Shown here one piece after another: positions 42,718 to 52,926 of a stretch of 64,000 bases of DNA. Position 1 is the stretch's first letter, and each line of letters starts with the position of its first letter. The notes beneath the pieces were generated by a model. That model worked only from the letters and a program-made list of their open reading frames with translations, was not told the origin of the DNA and ran no database searches. A program made the position numbers and the translations under genes. Source of the stretch: Tritrichomonas musculus (taxonomy: Eukaryota > Parabasalia > Tritrichomonadida > Tritrichomonadidae); contig JAPFFF010000051.1 of NCBI GenBank assembly GCA_039105265.1, positions 434,001 through 498,000 of the forward strand, given 5' to 3'.

Positions 42718-43385
42718 TGGGAAGTGTAATTTTTCCACAGAAAATTGAATGGAAAAAACTGGGGAAAAATGGTAAAAAACTGAGGAAAAATGGAAATTTT
42801 TTTGAATTGAAAATGATCGTTTTTTAAAAAATATTTTTTATAAAATTACAGCATAAACAACATTTAGAGTTTCAAAATTAAAATAAAATATTAAGAAAAA
42901 GAACAATACATAAAATGCATATGTCTATTACCTCAAAAAAAGAATTTTAAAAATATCAACATTACAATTAAAAGGAAAAATTTCTAATTCGAAATAACTG
43001 ACAAAAATTGTATTACATATAAATGAATATAATAAAAAATTTGTAAATTTCAGGTTTATAAAGGTTCAAAATTGGTTTATAATGCTACTAGATAATTTTA
43101 ACTTTATTTGAACAGTTAAATTTTTGAAACGATAATTTTTGCATTTGATAAGATATTTGATTATAAAAAAAATTCAAAAAAAACTTTATTTGTACCCTTA
43201 ATAATGATTAACCATGCTAGAAAAGAGTTGATACTGCATTAAAAAGGCCGAATGTTGACTGATTTAAAAGTTGGGGAAAAATGGTTAAAATTTACATTTT
43301 TTTTATAAAATTTTATGCAAAAAAACATTTTTCCCCAGGTTGAAATGTGATATAAAAAAGTTGGGGAAAAATGGAAATTTCCCTT
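42718..43385. mobile_element. Candidate insertion with TTCCCC/GGGGAA-bearing ends
   Basis: The ends are imperfect inverses (GGGAAGTGTAATTTTTCC near 42720 and the inverse of GGAAAAATGGAAATTTCCC near 43385). GGGGAAAAATGG motifs recur near both ends (about 42763, 43274 and 43362, plus one inverted at 43330). It lies between a BTB gene fragment and the conserved 100-bp promoter flank of the intact BTB gene. No coding capacity. Tentative. Confidence 0.4.
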
Positions 43386-43474
43386 TTAAAAAGTAAATTG
43401 ATTTTATGTTTTGGAAAAAAACCATGAACGTTATAAATTTGAATGTGAAATGTCATATGAAAAATGCAAAATTT

Positions 43475-43481
43475 TCATTTT
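43475..43481 (+). promoter_or_regulatory. Candidate initiator of the BTB/discoidin gene
   Basis: TCATTTT fits the trichomonad Inr (TCA+1PyWW). The A at 43477 would give a 10-base leader before the ATG at 43487. About 100 bp upstream (43385-43486) is conserved with the paralogue at 36744-36845, supporting promoter function. Confidence 0.55.
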
Positions 43482-43486
43482 GTTGA

Positions 43487-45520
43487 ATGCCAAATAAAAA
43501 GATTATTCGAAGTAGAATACAATTCCCTGATACCCATTGCTTCTTTTATAAAAATAAAAGATACCCTTTCAAAATGTGTTATTTCGAACTTTGTTCGAAA
43601 TATTTTCTTCAAAACTCAGAGAAGTTTCAATTAATGCAAGATATTGAACTTTTAGAACTTCTTGAACTTCATGGAGAAGAAAATCACGATGAACTAAATA
43701 TTGACGAAGATACGATCAAAAATTTTATTAAATATGTTCAACAAGAAGAAATTTCAGTTGACCAGGAAAATGTCATTTTTCTTCATTATTTATCGAAACG
43801 ATTTGAAGTTGACGAATTAGAAGAAGATACGAAAGAATACATTTTTTCACATCAAGATGAACTTGCGATCGAAATTCTAAAAGGATGTCAATATGACAGG
43901 ACATTTGAAGAAGAAACATATGAAAACATTATTTCGAATAATTTTGAAGAATACATGAAGAACGAAGAACTAACAAGATTACCAATTCCTAAAATTCATC
44001 GTATCTTGACTAAATATTTTAATAATGAACCAGCATCAATCAAATATAAAGAAATTAATGAATTCATCGAAGAAGTCATTGATCATCAAGGTCGAACAGC
44101 ATCGATACTTCTCTCATTTATACGAATTGATGAGAGTAACATCGACATTATTTCGAACATGATTGAAAAATATTCAGAGCGAGTTGATTTTGAATTCATT
44201 GATTTCTCAGTTACTAAAACGATTCTCTCAGTTCTCAACTCTCAGAAAGAAGCAATGAAACATCTTGAAGAAGAAAAAGAAGCAATGAAAGAAAACGATG
44301 AACACTTGAAAGAAGAAATTTCAAGACTTCGAACTGAATTTTCGCTTAAAGAACAAACCAAAGACGAAATTATTTCAAATCTTGAACTTAAACTTGAAAC
44401 ATCGAAAGAAACCTCTGCTAATCTTATTCGATCTAAAGAAGAAGAAATTTCATCATTGACCACTAAACTGGCAACGATTAAGCACTTAAAAGACGAAGAA
44501 ATTTCATCATTGAACCAAAAACTTGCAGCAATTAAACAAGAAAAAGAAGAAGAAATTTCATCATTGAAATCACAAATTTATTCATTAAGCATCCGAATTG
44601 ACTGCAATGAAGTGAGTAAGGAAGGACCAGGGCTTCTTTCACAACTGAAGTACAAACAGAAAACTCCCTTCGACAGACTCTTTGTTGCATCTCAGTCATC
44701 ATCTGACATCTACAACCTCCTTCTTCCTCATACTGATGATGACTTCGAAACAAACAATAATGGAAATTTCTTCATTGAATTTGAACTTGAGGCAGCAGTC
44801 ACGATCAGTGGCGTCAAAATATTTTCTTCTAATGAAAGTTTTCCTAAGTCATTTGACATTTCAATTGAAGGCGAAACAGTGAAATCAGTTACAGAAGCGA
44901 GAGAACTGAATGGTAAACACAAAGACATGACAGTCAGCTTTGCACCAATTCGAGGCAGAAAAGTTCGCTTCACACAGACAGGACCGAGCTGGGACCAAGG
45001 CAGTAATTTTTTACTCATCAAAGGAATTGAACTTTTATCAACAGACTCGAAGTATTCAGGAGGAGTCTTTTCGACACTTGTTAGTGAGAGTGAAAACGAA
45101 GACCCGCACAAGTGTCCAGTCATCATTTCTGCTCCAACTTTCGACTTCAACAGTTTCCACTCACTCAATGCAGAACATAAAATTTGCACTTATTCTAGGA
45201 AAAATTCGTGGTTTCAAGTTGAACTGACACGAGGAACAGCTGTTCTTAATGGCTTCAGACTCAAGAAATGTAATCCAGGCAAGCTGAGGAGCTACAAAGT
45301 GATTTGCACAGATGACTCGAGTAAGCCAGAGTCGTCATGGACAACGCTGATCGAAATTAACGAAGAAACCAAAAAAGAACATAAACTTCTTGACATCTAT
45401 GAATTTCCACGCCCAAGTCCGCCAACCAGAATTGTGAGACTCGTTCAAACAGGCAAAAACTGGAGTGATAGCTTTTTTTTAAAATTTTATCATTTTGATA
45501 TTTTTGGGAGTTGCTTCTAA
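43487..45520 (+). CDS. BTB/BACK/coiled-coil protein with two F5/8C (discoidin) domains
   Basis: 677 residues, intact. Residues about 1-115 look like a BTB/POZ domain (YPFKMCYFELCSKYFLQN, ending VIFLHYLSKRFEVDELEED). About 120-240 is a BACK-like helical region (YENIISNNFEEYMKNEELTR, IPKIHRILTKYFN). About 245-385 is a charged coiled coil with short repeats (KDEEISSLNQKLAAIKQ). About 395-535 and 540-677 are two F5/8C-like beta domains (FFIEFELEAAVTISGVKIFS; WFQVELTRGTAVLNGFRLKK; RIVRLVQTGKNW). No signal peptide or membrane segment, so it is likely cytosolic, unlike secreted discoidin proteins. BTB/BACK proteins often serve as Cullin-3 adaptors; that role here is inference. Paralogues and fragments lie at 34764, 38110 and 42597. 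Confidence 0.85.
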   Translation: MPNKKIIRSRIQFPDTHCFFYKNKRYPFKMCYFELCSKYFLQNSEKFQLMQDIELLELLELHGEENHDELNIDEDTIKNFIKYVQQEEISVDQENVIFLHYLSKRFEVDELEEDTKEYIFSHQDELAIEILKGCQYDRTFEEETYENIISNNFEEYMKNEELTRLPIPKIHRILTKYFNNEPASIKYKEINEFIEEVIDHQGRTASILLSFIRIDESNIDIISNMIEKYSERVDFEFIDFSVTKTILSVLNSQKEAMKHLEEEKEAMKENDEHLKEEISRLRTEFSLKEQTKDEIISNLELKLETSKETSANLIRSKEEEISSLTTKLATIKHLKDEEISSLNQKLAAIKQEKEEEISSLKSQIYSLSIRIDCNEVSKEGPGLLSQLKYKQKTPFDRLFVASQSSSDIYNLLLPHTDDDFETNNNGNFFIEFELEAAVTISGVKIFSSNESFPKSFDISIEGETVKSVTEARELNGKHKDMTVSFAPIRGRKVRFTQTGPSWDQGSNFLLIKGIELLSTDSKYSGGVFSTLVSESENEDPHKCPVIISAPTFDFNSFHSLNAEHKICTYSRKNSWFQVELTRGTAVLNGFRLKKCNPGKLRSYKVICTDDSSKPESSWTTLIEINEETKKEHKLLDIYEFPRPSPPTRIVRLVQTGKNWSDSFFLKFYHFDIFGSCF

Positions 45521-45628
45521 TCATTTTCTATTTTATTCTTTCTCCTCTTTAAGAATGATGACTGATATTTAAGATATCAAAGATAGATAATAAAAAATAT
45601 TTAATTCTGAAATTTAGAGAAGTGAAAA

Positions 45629-45668
<40 letters not shown>

Positions 45669-45689
45669 TTTACCTTTACTTTTGCTTTC
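45521..45689. other. Intergenic with a long poly-T tract
   Basis: Contains about 32 consecutive T near 45632-45663. No gene seen. Confidence 0.7.
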
Positions 45690-46030
45690 AGTACATTTAA
45701 GTCGCTAATTCATATATTTGAATATTCCATTTATCATCAGTTATATTTAGCTTGATCAATAAATTATCTTTAATGTAATTAGCAATATCATTATGATGAC
45801 ATTTTATAGCTTCTTCAAGACATTCTTAATATGATTCATCTTCTTGTATAACGTTACAAAATTTGAATTAGTTCCGGATTTTGGGAGTGAATTACATAAA
45901 TCCACAATGATGGACTTAATGTAACGCCATTTAATCTTAAATAATTAAAAATTTGAATTGATCCAAAGAATGCTGCATATTCAATCAATGTTATTAATTT
46001 GAATTTTCTTATCTCAAAAAGTTTAACCAA
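45690..46030 (-). pseudogene. DUF3447-type ankyrin relic
   Basis: One frame gives LTLIEYAAFFGSIQIFNYLR, LNGVTLSPSLWIYVIHSQNP, then in other frames EEAIKCHHNDIANYI. This is collinear with the intact ankyrin protein at 54215 (VTLIEYAAFYGSITIFNYLR; EAIKCHHNEIANYF). Frameshifts and stops. No start retained. Confidence 0.75.
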
Positions 46031-46129
46031 GATTTTTTAATGGAAAATAAAGATGCATATTTATTTCCATTTTATAAATGAAATTACATTTTCTACTTAG
46101 TTTAAAGTAATTTATGTCTGCTCAATATT

Positions 46130-46500
46130 ATTAATATATTCATGAATTCATTTGCCATTTTTTCCTAGCAAATATTTTAATGCAGAAGCTCTTTCATATT
46201 TTTTATCTGCAGCAATTTTATACAATCTAATTACTTCTTGTTCATCTTTATCAACTCATTCACCTTCTTCTAACAATTGGTCAACACTATAAATCAGCCT
46301 AGGTTATCCAGTGTCAACAGCTTTTCTTAGATATTTCAACTCTTCATCTTTTTTTGCAAGAAAATTCGTAGCCTTTTGCTACAAGTTTTCCAAATTTAAA
46401 AAATGAAGGTGAGAAAGAACATTATCAGCAGCTACTTTAAAATTGTTAATTGCTTTTTTTTATAATTAATTTTTGCTACAATTCCTTCAACCACAAATTT
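46130..46500 (-). pseudogene. Sel1-repeat relic
   Basis: Reads DEELKYLRKAVDTG, stop, PRLIYSVDQLLEEGE, stop, VDKDEQEVIRLYKIAADKKY. This is the Sel1 pattern (LLEEGEGVDKDEQEA-x-RLYKIAADKG) with stops in place of Asp/Gly codons. Part of it (about 46385-46495) is duplicated, inverted, at 37985-38060. Confidence 0.65.
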
Positions 46501-46639
46501 GTCTGTTATAAAAAAAGAAAAAAAAAAATTATTAAATCTTTTCCTCAATAACCATATAATATAAAACATCATTATATATGTAGATTATTAAAATATGTGT
46601 TTAAATTGATGCTAAATATAAGCAATATTAAATAGTTTT

Positions 46640-46835
46640 ATCAGGAAGATTGAGTGATCGGCAAAATTATTTCTTCATTTCGTGTTGATAATTCAATGTT
46701 GATTGAATTTTGTGAACTGGTGATTCTTAATTCAGCATCAGATGTTATTTTGAAATATTCAAATGAATATTTCGAAGAGAGAAAATTGTCATGAAATTTT
46801 AATCGTAGAGATCTATATGAATTCCTTTTTTTCAT
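46640..46835 (-). pseudogene. Short fragment of the multi-ubiquitin-like protein gene
   Basis: Encodes YRSLRLKFHDNFLSSKYSFE, FKITSDAELRITSSQNSI and NIELSTRNEEI, nearly identical to parent positions about 50430-50590. Only about 60 codons remain. Homology ends abruptly at both sides. Confidence 0.85.
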
Positions 46836-47158
46836 TTCCTATTCAATTTGATCTATTCCCGGGATAATTTTTTTTACATTTGGGCGGGAAATTCCCCTCT
46901 CAATTTTTCGGGAATAGATCTTTACTTTTTTCCATTATTCAATTTGCAAAAGTTTACAAACAGTTAAATATATGTTATATTCATGAAAATTTGCATTTTT
47001 TAAGTTCTCTCCGAGCTCACTATCTTTTTATTCTAAAATATTATGCGCATATAAATAAATTTCTATCACATAAATTTAAACATATGATAAAAGTGCCAAA
47101 ATCTCAATATTTTAATAAAAAATAAAAATAAGTAAAATAAATACTTAAGCTAAATTAC
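46836..47158. other. Intergenic with a 71-bp palindromic structure
   Basis: GATCTATTCCCG at 46850-46861 is exactly inverted at 46909-46920, with CGGGAAATTCCCC-type sequence in the loop. The rest is AT-rich. The ORF over 46880-47125 has no recognised features and is not called. Confidence 0.5.
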
Positions 47159-48460
47159 TTAGTTAAAAGTTAATCCACCATAAAATTCAATAGAATTGAT
47201 ATCTAAATTATTTGTATTGTTCCAGTCTGGCATTATTGAACGAATTCGAAGGAATCTGAAAGACTTATTTTGAGGATTTTCAATATCAAATGTGTGAGTA
47301 ATACTGGACCCATTCAAAAAAGGGCAATCACGTTGTTCATCCAATATTTCAAATTTATTATTATCATTTGATCCTTCGATTACCCAACCTCTTGGATGAG
47401 AACTATTTTGACCTGATTTCCATGAACGAATTGAATAATTTTTTGGAATGACTCTATAATCTTTAAAATCGAAACAAATAAACGAATTTTCACCTGATGT
47501 TGAGAAACTTTTTTCAACATCATTAAATAAAATTACGTTATTAGCATCAAAATTATTATTTGGCCAAGATGATGTGATTTCAATAGAATCTTTATTTTTT
47601 TTAATTAAACAATTAATAATTCCATTGAAAATAAAAGATTCAATATATGGCAATTGAATTAAAAATCCAGTCATTGCTAATTTACGATAACGGTTGCCTT
47701 TAATTGGATCTATTAAAGCTATTTTTGCTAATAAACGTTCAGAAATTTTTTTCCATGTTGATGTGGTGAGGTCATCAATATTAAAAATTGATAAAAAATT
47801 TATCATTTCCCTTTCACTTATCACATTAAAATTAATAAATTCATACAAAGTAGAAAATTTTGAATCAATTGAATATAATTCATTGACAATTGAAATAAGT
47901 TGATCTTCAGTGTCCAGCCGAAGTTTTGAATTATTGAGAATTTTTTCAATATAATCAATTTCAATGTCTCTAAATTTTTCAATCAAAACTTCTTCTTTGA
48001 ATTCATAAAAGTGAGATGAAATAAAATCAATATTTTCTTGTATTAAACGTGAATTGATAACTGGATGGATTAGGTTTTGATTGAGATGATCAAATATATT
48101 ATCTAATGTAGTCTTTGATGAATTTTGTGGATGATGAAATGTAAATGATGTATTCCCAAGAATGTTAATGACTTCTTCAATAAATGTTTTTTCTGATGTG
48201 GGAAAATTAATATGCTGATTCTTAAAAATATCAAGAAAAATCTGAAAATTACCTTTACTTCGTGTCTTAATGACAAATTGTGAATTTGTGGGATCATTTA
48301 TTTGATTTTGGATGATTTTTGGTGATAGAAGATGTGCAATTAAACGACAGGTTTTGAATTCTTGATCATTGACAATAAATGTAAAATCTTCATCATAAAG
48401 ATGAAATGGAATTGCTAATAAGCTAGTTGCATTAAGCTCGAATGAAATATTTTCACACAT
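47159..48460 (-). CDS. BTB/BACK protein with C-terminal F5/8 type C domain
   Basis: 433 residues. About 18-105 form a BTB-like domain (DEDFTFIVNDQEFKTCRLIAH, LLSPKIIQNQI). About 135-240 is BACK-like (ENIDFISSHFYEFKEEVLIE, IDYIEKILNNSKLRLDTEDQ). About 265-430 is an F5/8C domain (NSFICFDFKDYRVIPKNYSI, RSWKSGQNSSHPRGWVIEGS, FRFLRIRSIMPDWNN, SIEFYGG). This architecture is shared with BTBD9-type proteins and is very common in trichomonads. No signal peptide; likely an intracellular adaptor. Complete and apparently functional. It is distinct from the two-discoidin paralogues nearby, which add a coiled coil. Confidence 0.88.
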   Translation of the reverse strand: MCENISFELNATSLLAIPFHLYDEDFTFIVNDQEFKTCRLIAHLLSPKIIQNQINDPTNSQFVIKTRSKGNFQIFLDIFKNQHINFPTSEKTFIEEVINILGNTSFTFHHPQNSSKTTLDNIFDHLNQNLIHPVINSRLIQENIDFISSHFYEFKEEVLIEKFRDIEIDYIEKILNNSKLRLDTEDQLISIVNELYSIDSKFSTLYEFINFNVISEREMINFLSIFNIDDLTTSTWKKISERLLAKIALIDPIKGNRYRKLAMTGFLIQLPYIESFIFNGIINCLIKKNKDSIEITSSWPNNNFDANNVILFNDVEKSFSTSGENSFICFDFKDYRVIPKNYSIRSWKSGQNSSHPRGWVIEGSNDNNKFEILDEQRDCPFLNGSSITHTFDIENPQNKSFRFLRIRSIMPDWNNTNNLDINSIEFYGGLTFN

Positions 48461-48978
48461 TTTTTTAATACAAAGAATATTTACTTTAACGATAAAAATT
48501 GAAAGAATTCTAAAATTTTACTATATAATAATACTACATTTATAAATGTATTAAAAAATTTTGTAATTATATTAATATTTATTATTTCATTATAATTTTA
48601 TAATATTTATTAATATCAAATAATATTATTAGATTATATACATGTATTATCATTTGAAAATCTCAGATTAACCTCACACAAATAGAGAACGTTCACAATT
48701 TTCTAAAGGTCATACAACTAAATTGAATAAAAAATAAATTTGATTTAATTTATATTTATCTTAATAAATTATACATATATTTTAAATACATTATATATCT
48801 AATATTATAAAAAATAAAACATAAAATAGATATTTTAATTTATAATTATTATATAATCTTTTTAATGATTTTGGTCAAAGAATTGAGAGACAATTCAGCT
48901 ATAAAAATATTTATTCAGAATCATTATATTGATATTTATTTATATATATCATTCATTTTCGTTTTACTGGTAGCAAAT
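48461..48978. other. AT-rich intergenic region
   Basis: Only A/T-rich sequence with TATATA stretches. It must contain the promoter of the 47159-48460 gene and the 3' end of the 48979-52746 gene. No further feature recognised. Confidence 0.6.
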
Positions 48979-51900
48979 TTAGTCATTATTCAAGTTTTTT
49001 TTTTTTTTACTTTTACCTTTAGTTTTGGTTAAACTCATTTCACCAAACTCATCTTCTTCCTCTTCAAAATTAACTTCTTCATGTGTTTTACTTTTACTTT
49101 TACTCTTGCCTTTGCTTTTCGTTATAGTCATTTCACCAAACTCGTCTTCTTCCTCTTCAAAATTCACTTCTTCATGTGTTTTTATTATACTTTTCCTCTT
49201 GTTTTTGCTTTTAATTAAATTACTTTCATCAAGCTCATCTTCTTCCTCTTCAAAATTAACTTCTTCATGTGTTTTGCTTTTGCTCTTGCTCTTGCCTTTG
49301 CTTTTCGTTATAGTCATCTCACCAAACTCGTCTTCTTCCTCTTCAAAATTAACTTCTTCATGTGTTTTTATTATACTTTTACTTTTCCTCTTGTTTTTGT
49401 TTTTGCTTTTAATTAAATTACTTTCATCTGGCTCATCTTCTTCCTCTTCAATTTTCACTTCTTTTTGATTTTTACTTGTGGATTTACGTTTTGTTATGTT
49501 AAGGTTATCAAGGTCTTCTCCCATTGCTTCTTTCCCATTTTCTTCTGAAAACGTTTGATTATTTTTCTTTTTCATCGTTTTCGTTTTCTTTTGTTTATTT
49601 GCATTTTTTTTAGCTGGCTGTTTATTCGCCATGGCTAACTTTTCAAAGTTTTCTTTAATACAAGCTTCATTACATTTGTCATCATCTTGATCTTTCCCTT
49701 CATCTTCTGATTGGTCTGCTTCTGTTTTTGTATCTGATTTGTTTGTGTTAATTAGTTCTAATGCATTATATTTCACTTTACTTGATTGTGGCTTCCTTGG
49801 TGATGTCTTATCTTGTATAGAGTTCATGTTTGCTTCGTTGATTTCAATAGTCAATTTCATTCCTTCTAATATAAATTTCAGATTGGTTGTCTCATCAACT
49901 ATTTCTCGGTCTCTCTTAATCAATAATTTATTCACATTTATTAGCATTTTACTACAAAGAAATGTTTTCTTCAAAAATGAAAGGTTGTTTCGTTCTGATA
50001 TTTTCTGGTATTCATCAATTTTGATATCATATCCTGAAAATTCAATCGATGGGATTATTTGATGAACAAACATTTCTTGGTCATATTCAAAAAGTCGCTT
50101 GTTGTTGTCTGCAATAACAAAACTATCTTCTTTTAAACTCTTGATGAAAATAAAAATGTTGTTTTGATTGAATTTTTGTTGAATAAATTGGTTCACTTCA
50201 CTAACTTGCAATATATCGTCAACTGAAAAAGTGGTATTTTGATATTTAAGTCTTCGTTTTTGTGATGAAAAAACAAGTTCCATATCTTCTGAAAGATTTT
50301 CATTGTCTTCAAGAGGTTTCTTATCACCTTGGAGATAGATATCAATGTCATATTTATATTTATATTCTTCTTGGAGATGTTGCTTTAGATCTTGAATAGT
50401 ATCTTCAGGTGTGAAGTAATACTGTTTCATTATTTCGTCATTTCGTGTTGATAATTCAATGCTGATTGAATTTTGTGAACTGGTGATTCTTAATTCAGCA
50501 TCAGATGTTATTTTGAAATATTCAAATGAATATTTCGAAGAGAGAAAATTGTTATGAAAACTTAATCGTAGAGATCTATATGAATATTCATAACATTTCA
50601 ATGATTTCATGATTTGCTGATTGAATGAATAAATTGGAAGAGTTGGATCTGAAATAGGAATAAAATGGCGGTTGCCTTTGTAATTGATTGTAATGAATTC
50701 AATTCTTGGACAAAAATATTCAACATAAATTGTGCATTCATTAGGAAGTGATCCTGAATTAAAATTGGAAGGAAGTTTGATTTCTCCATCTCTTTGTTCC
50801 AATAAAAATTTAGATTCAATATTTCTCAAACCGAAAAGTGATTGTATCACTTCTGCAAAGTTTTGATTTTCTTCCTTTTGTTCTACTCCTGGCTTAATTG
50901 TGAAAATTCTGTTTGATATATTAATATGACAATCAGATTCATCTTTATTGATGATTAAAAATTCTTTACTTGCAATAAAATTATAAATTGTAGGATAATC
51001 ATTTGGTCTCAGGATATTGTATCTCAAATACATATTTGTATCTTTTAAACTTAGTTCTTCCAAAAGTTCTTTGGTTGTTAAAACTGATGTTTGTCTGTGT
51101 TTGATTTCTTTTGAATCTGTGCTTTGCAAATCATGAATTTTGATAATCTTTGCAACTTTATCAGATTCTTCATAAACTGTGATCAAATTCTCGTCATCAT
51201 AATAAACGTTCGATAGCTCAATAAAAAAGTCTATTTCGGAATCATTAAAAAATGCTTTATATTTGACTTTATCATCAATAAAATTCTTTGATTTCCGTTG
51301 CGTAAAAAGATAATTAAAAAGATCACCAACACGTGGATTTAATTCCTTAATTTCAATTGTCAACTCTTCTTCTTTCTCTTCTTTTTTGTTGCTAATAAAT
51401 TTGATTTTTATTGTCAATGGTGAAAGCTCATAATGAATATCATTTGGATCTTCAATTTCTTGATTTTTATTGACAATATTTACTGCATGATAATTTCTTT
51501 TCACATACTTTTTCATGGCTTCTTCAGGTGACATTGAATCTGGAACAATGAAACGATCTTGTGAAATAACTTCATCTGATTCGTATTTCAAATATTGCTT
51601 TTCATGGCATGAACACTTCGCCTTTTTAATGATAATTTCACTTTTGTCTGTTGAATAATTAAGAAAATTAATCAAAAAAGGTTTTTCCTTACTTTGAAAC
51701 ACAAATCTTTTGTTGATTATTATGCCAAAATTGGTCGTATTGAAGTTGTATTTCTCTTGAATGTAACTGATTGTTGTGAAATAAGAAAAAATTTCAACTT
51801 TGCTTGGTTCCTTTGGATTTTGTATTATCTTAGCTTGGAATGTGTCTTCAATATCAAATTTAAGAGAGTTGTTCACTCTGTCGTTTATATTTGATGTCGG

Positions 51901-52746
51901 TTTTATTGATTTGCATCGGTTATCAATTAAATTGAATAGTTGACGATCAATTTTGTATAAATGTTCAAGTAAACACGTTATACTGTAAGCATTCATTTTA
52001 ACTCTACTTTGTATGGTCAGCTTTGGTAATATTTTGGTGTCAGAATTTGGTGAAACGGTTATGGTGAATTCTGGAAGCTGATTTGAATTTAATTCAAATT
52101 CAAGAGGCTTGGAACTTTTTGGAAGCTCTTGAAGAAGTGTTTGAGGGTCGATGTTTTGATTTTTGAATGAATATCGATTCTGAATTGAAAATGAACTTTT
52201 TTGTGTATAAATTGAAATCGCATCTTCAAGATTTTCAATTGTTGATGATAATGGCATACAAATGAATCGGAAAAAAGATTGGCAAAAAGTATAATATAAA
52301 GCATAGCCATCTTCAGCTTCAATTTCAAATGGACTATTTATCTGTATCTGATCAAATAATATGATATCATCACGTAATTTATCATTATTTAATTTGATAT
52401 TAATATTTTGTGGAACTGTGAAAAAGTCAATTGAAAAACGCTTTTTGACATCAAAAATGGTAGTTGATTTATTAATTATAAATTGAGCATCGTAATTAAA
52501 AGGAAGTATTTTGAAAATTGCTGTTCTATCTTCATTAATAATCATTGTTAATTCATCCCCAAAACTATATCCAATATCTGTAAGATGAATTTTTTCATTA
52601 TGTCTAATATAAGTAGAATTATAACAAAGTAATAATTTGTTGCATAAAATATTATTCCTCGCTGAAATAAACTTGAATATTTCTGTTGTTTGAGTTATAT
52701 TTTTAGGTATTTCAATTTTTTCGTCATTAAAAACGATTTTAATCAT
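48979..52746 (-). CDS. Large protein of tandem ubiquitin-like folds with charged C-terminal repeats
   Basis: 1255 residues. Successive segments of 70-90 residues have beta-grasp character: MIKIVFNDEKIEIPKNITQT and GYSFGDELTMIINED; TAIFKILPFNYDAQFIINKS; PLTIKIKFISNKKEEKEEEL; MKQYYFTPEDTIQDLKQHLQ and EDMELVF. I infer about eight to ten ubiquitin-like modules, too diverged to number safely. Residues about 1000-1255 are disordered: Lys-rich, then about five repeats of THEEVNFEEEEDE followed by a basic KSKGKSKSKSK stretch. No membrane segment. Possibly a nuclear or ribonucleoprotein scaffold because of the alternating acidic/basic tail (inference). Truncated copies lie at 31505-32497 and 46640-46835. 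Confidence 0.8.
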   Translation of the reverse strand: MIKIVFNDEKIEIPKNITQTTEIFKFISARNNILCNKLLLCYNSTYIRHNEKIHLTDIGYSFGDELTMIINEDRTAIFKILPFNYDAQFIINKSTTIFDVKKRFSIDFFTVPQNINIKLNNDKLRDDIILFDQIQINSPFEIEAEDGYALYYTFCQSFFRFICMPLSSTIENLEDAISIYTQKSSFSIQNRYSFKNQNIDPQTLLQELPKSSKPLEFELNSNQLPEFTITVSPNSDTKILPKLTIQSRVKMNAYSITCLLEHLYKIDRQLFNLIDNRCKSIKPTSNINDRVNNSLKFDIEDTFQAKIIQNPKEPSKVEIFSYFTTISYIQEKYNFNTTNFGIIINKRFVFQSKEKPFLINFLNYSTDKSEIIIKKAKCSCHEKQYLKYESDEVISQDRFIVPDSMSPEEAMKKYVKRNYHAVNIVNKNQEIEDPNDIHYELSPLTIKIKFISNKKEEKEEELTIEIKELNPRVGDLFNYLFTQRKSKNFIDDKVKYKAFFNDSEIDFFIELSNVYYDDENLITVYEESDKVAKIIKIHDLQSTDSKEIKHRQTSVLTTKELLEELSLKDTNMYLRYNILRPNDYPTIYNFIASKEFLIINKDESDCHINISNRIFTIKPGVEQKEENQNFAEVIQSLFGLRNIESKFLLEQRDGEIKLPSNFNSGSLPNECTIYVEYFCPRIEFITINYKGNRHFIPISDPTLPIYSFNQQIMKSLKCYEYSYRSLRLSFHNNFLSSKYSFEYFKITSDAELRITSSQNSISIELSTRNDEIMKQYYFTPEDTIQDLKQHLQEEYKYKYDIDIYLQGDKKPLEDNENLSEDMELVFSSQKRRLKYQNTTFSVDDILQVSEVNQFIQQKFNQNNIFIFIKSLKEDSFVIADNNKRLFEYDQEMFVHQIIPSIEFSGYDIKIDEYQKISERNNLSFLKKTFLCSKMLINVNKLLIKRDREIVDETTNLKFILEGMKLTIEINEANMNSIQDKTSPRKPQSSKVKYNALELINTNKSDTKTEADQSEDEGKDQDDDKCNEACIKENFEKLAMANKQPAKKNANKQKKTKTMKKKNNQTFSEENGKEAMGEDLDNLNITKRKSTSKNQKEVKIEEEEDEPDESNLIKSKNKNKRKSKSIIKTHEEVNFEEEEDEFGEMTITKSKGKSKSKSKTHEEVNFEEEEDELDESNLIKSKNKRKSIIKTHEEVNFEEEEDEFGEMTITKSKGKSKSKSKTHEEVNFEEEEDEFGEMSLTKTKGKSKKKKNLNND
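49025..49470 (-). repeat. Coding repeats, alternating acidic and basic blocks
   Basis: About five tandem units of roughly 84-100 bp encode THEEVNFEEEEDE(F/L)(G/D)E followed by KSK-rich blocks. Two sub-types alternate (FGEMTITKSKGKSKSK and LDESNLIKSKNK), implying duplication of a two-unit block. Confidence 0.85.
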
Positions 52747-52926
52747 TGGATAAAGATTTTAAAAACGAAATATTAAACGTTTTTTTAGATTTAATTAGGT
52801 TAAATTATTTGACCTATTAAATTTTTCCTCAAAAATACTTATTTTTTGGACTTAGAGTATTTTTGATTATAATTTATTATTATTGTTTATTATAATAATA
52901 TATAGAATGATTTTTAAATTAAAACA

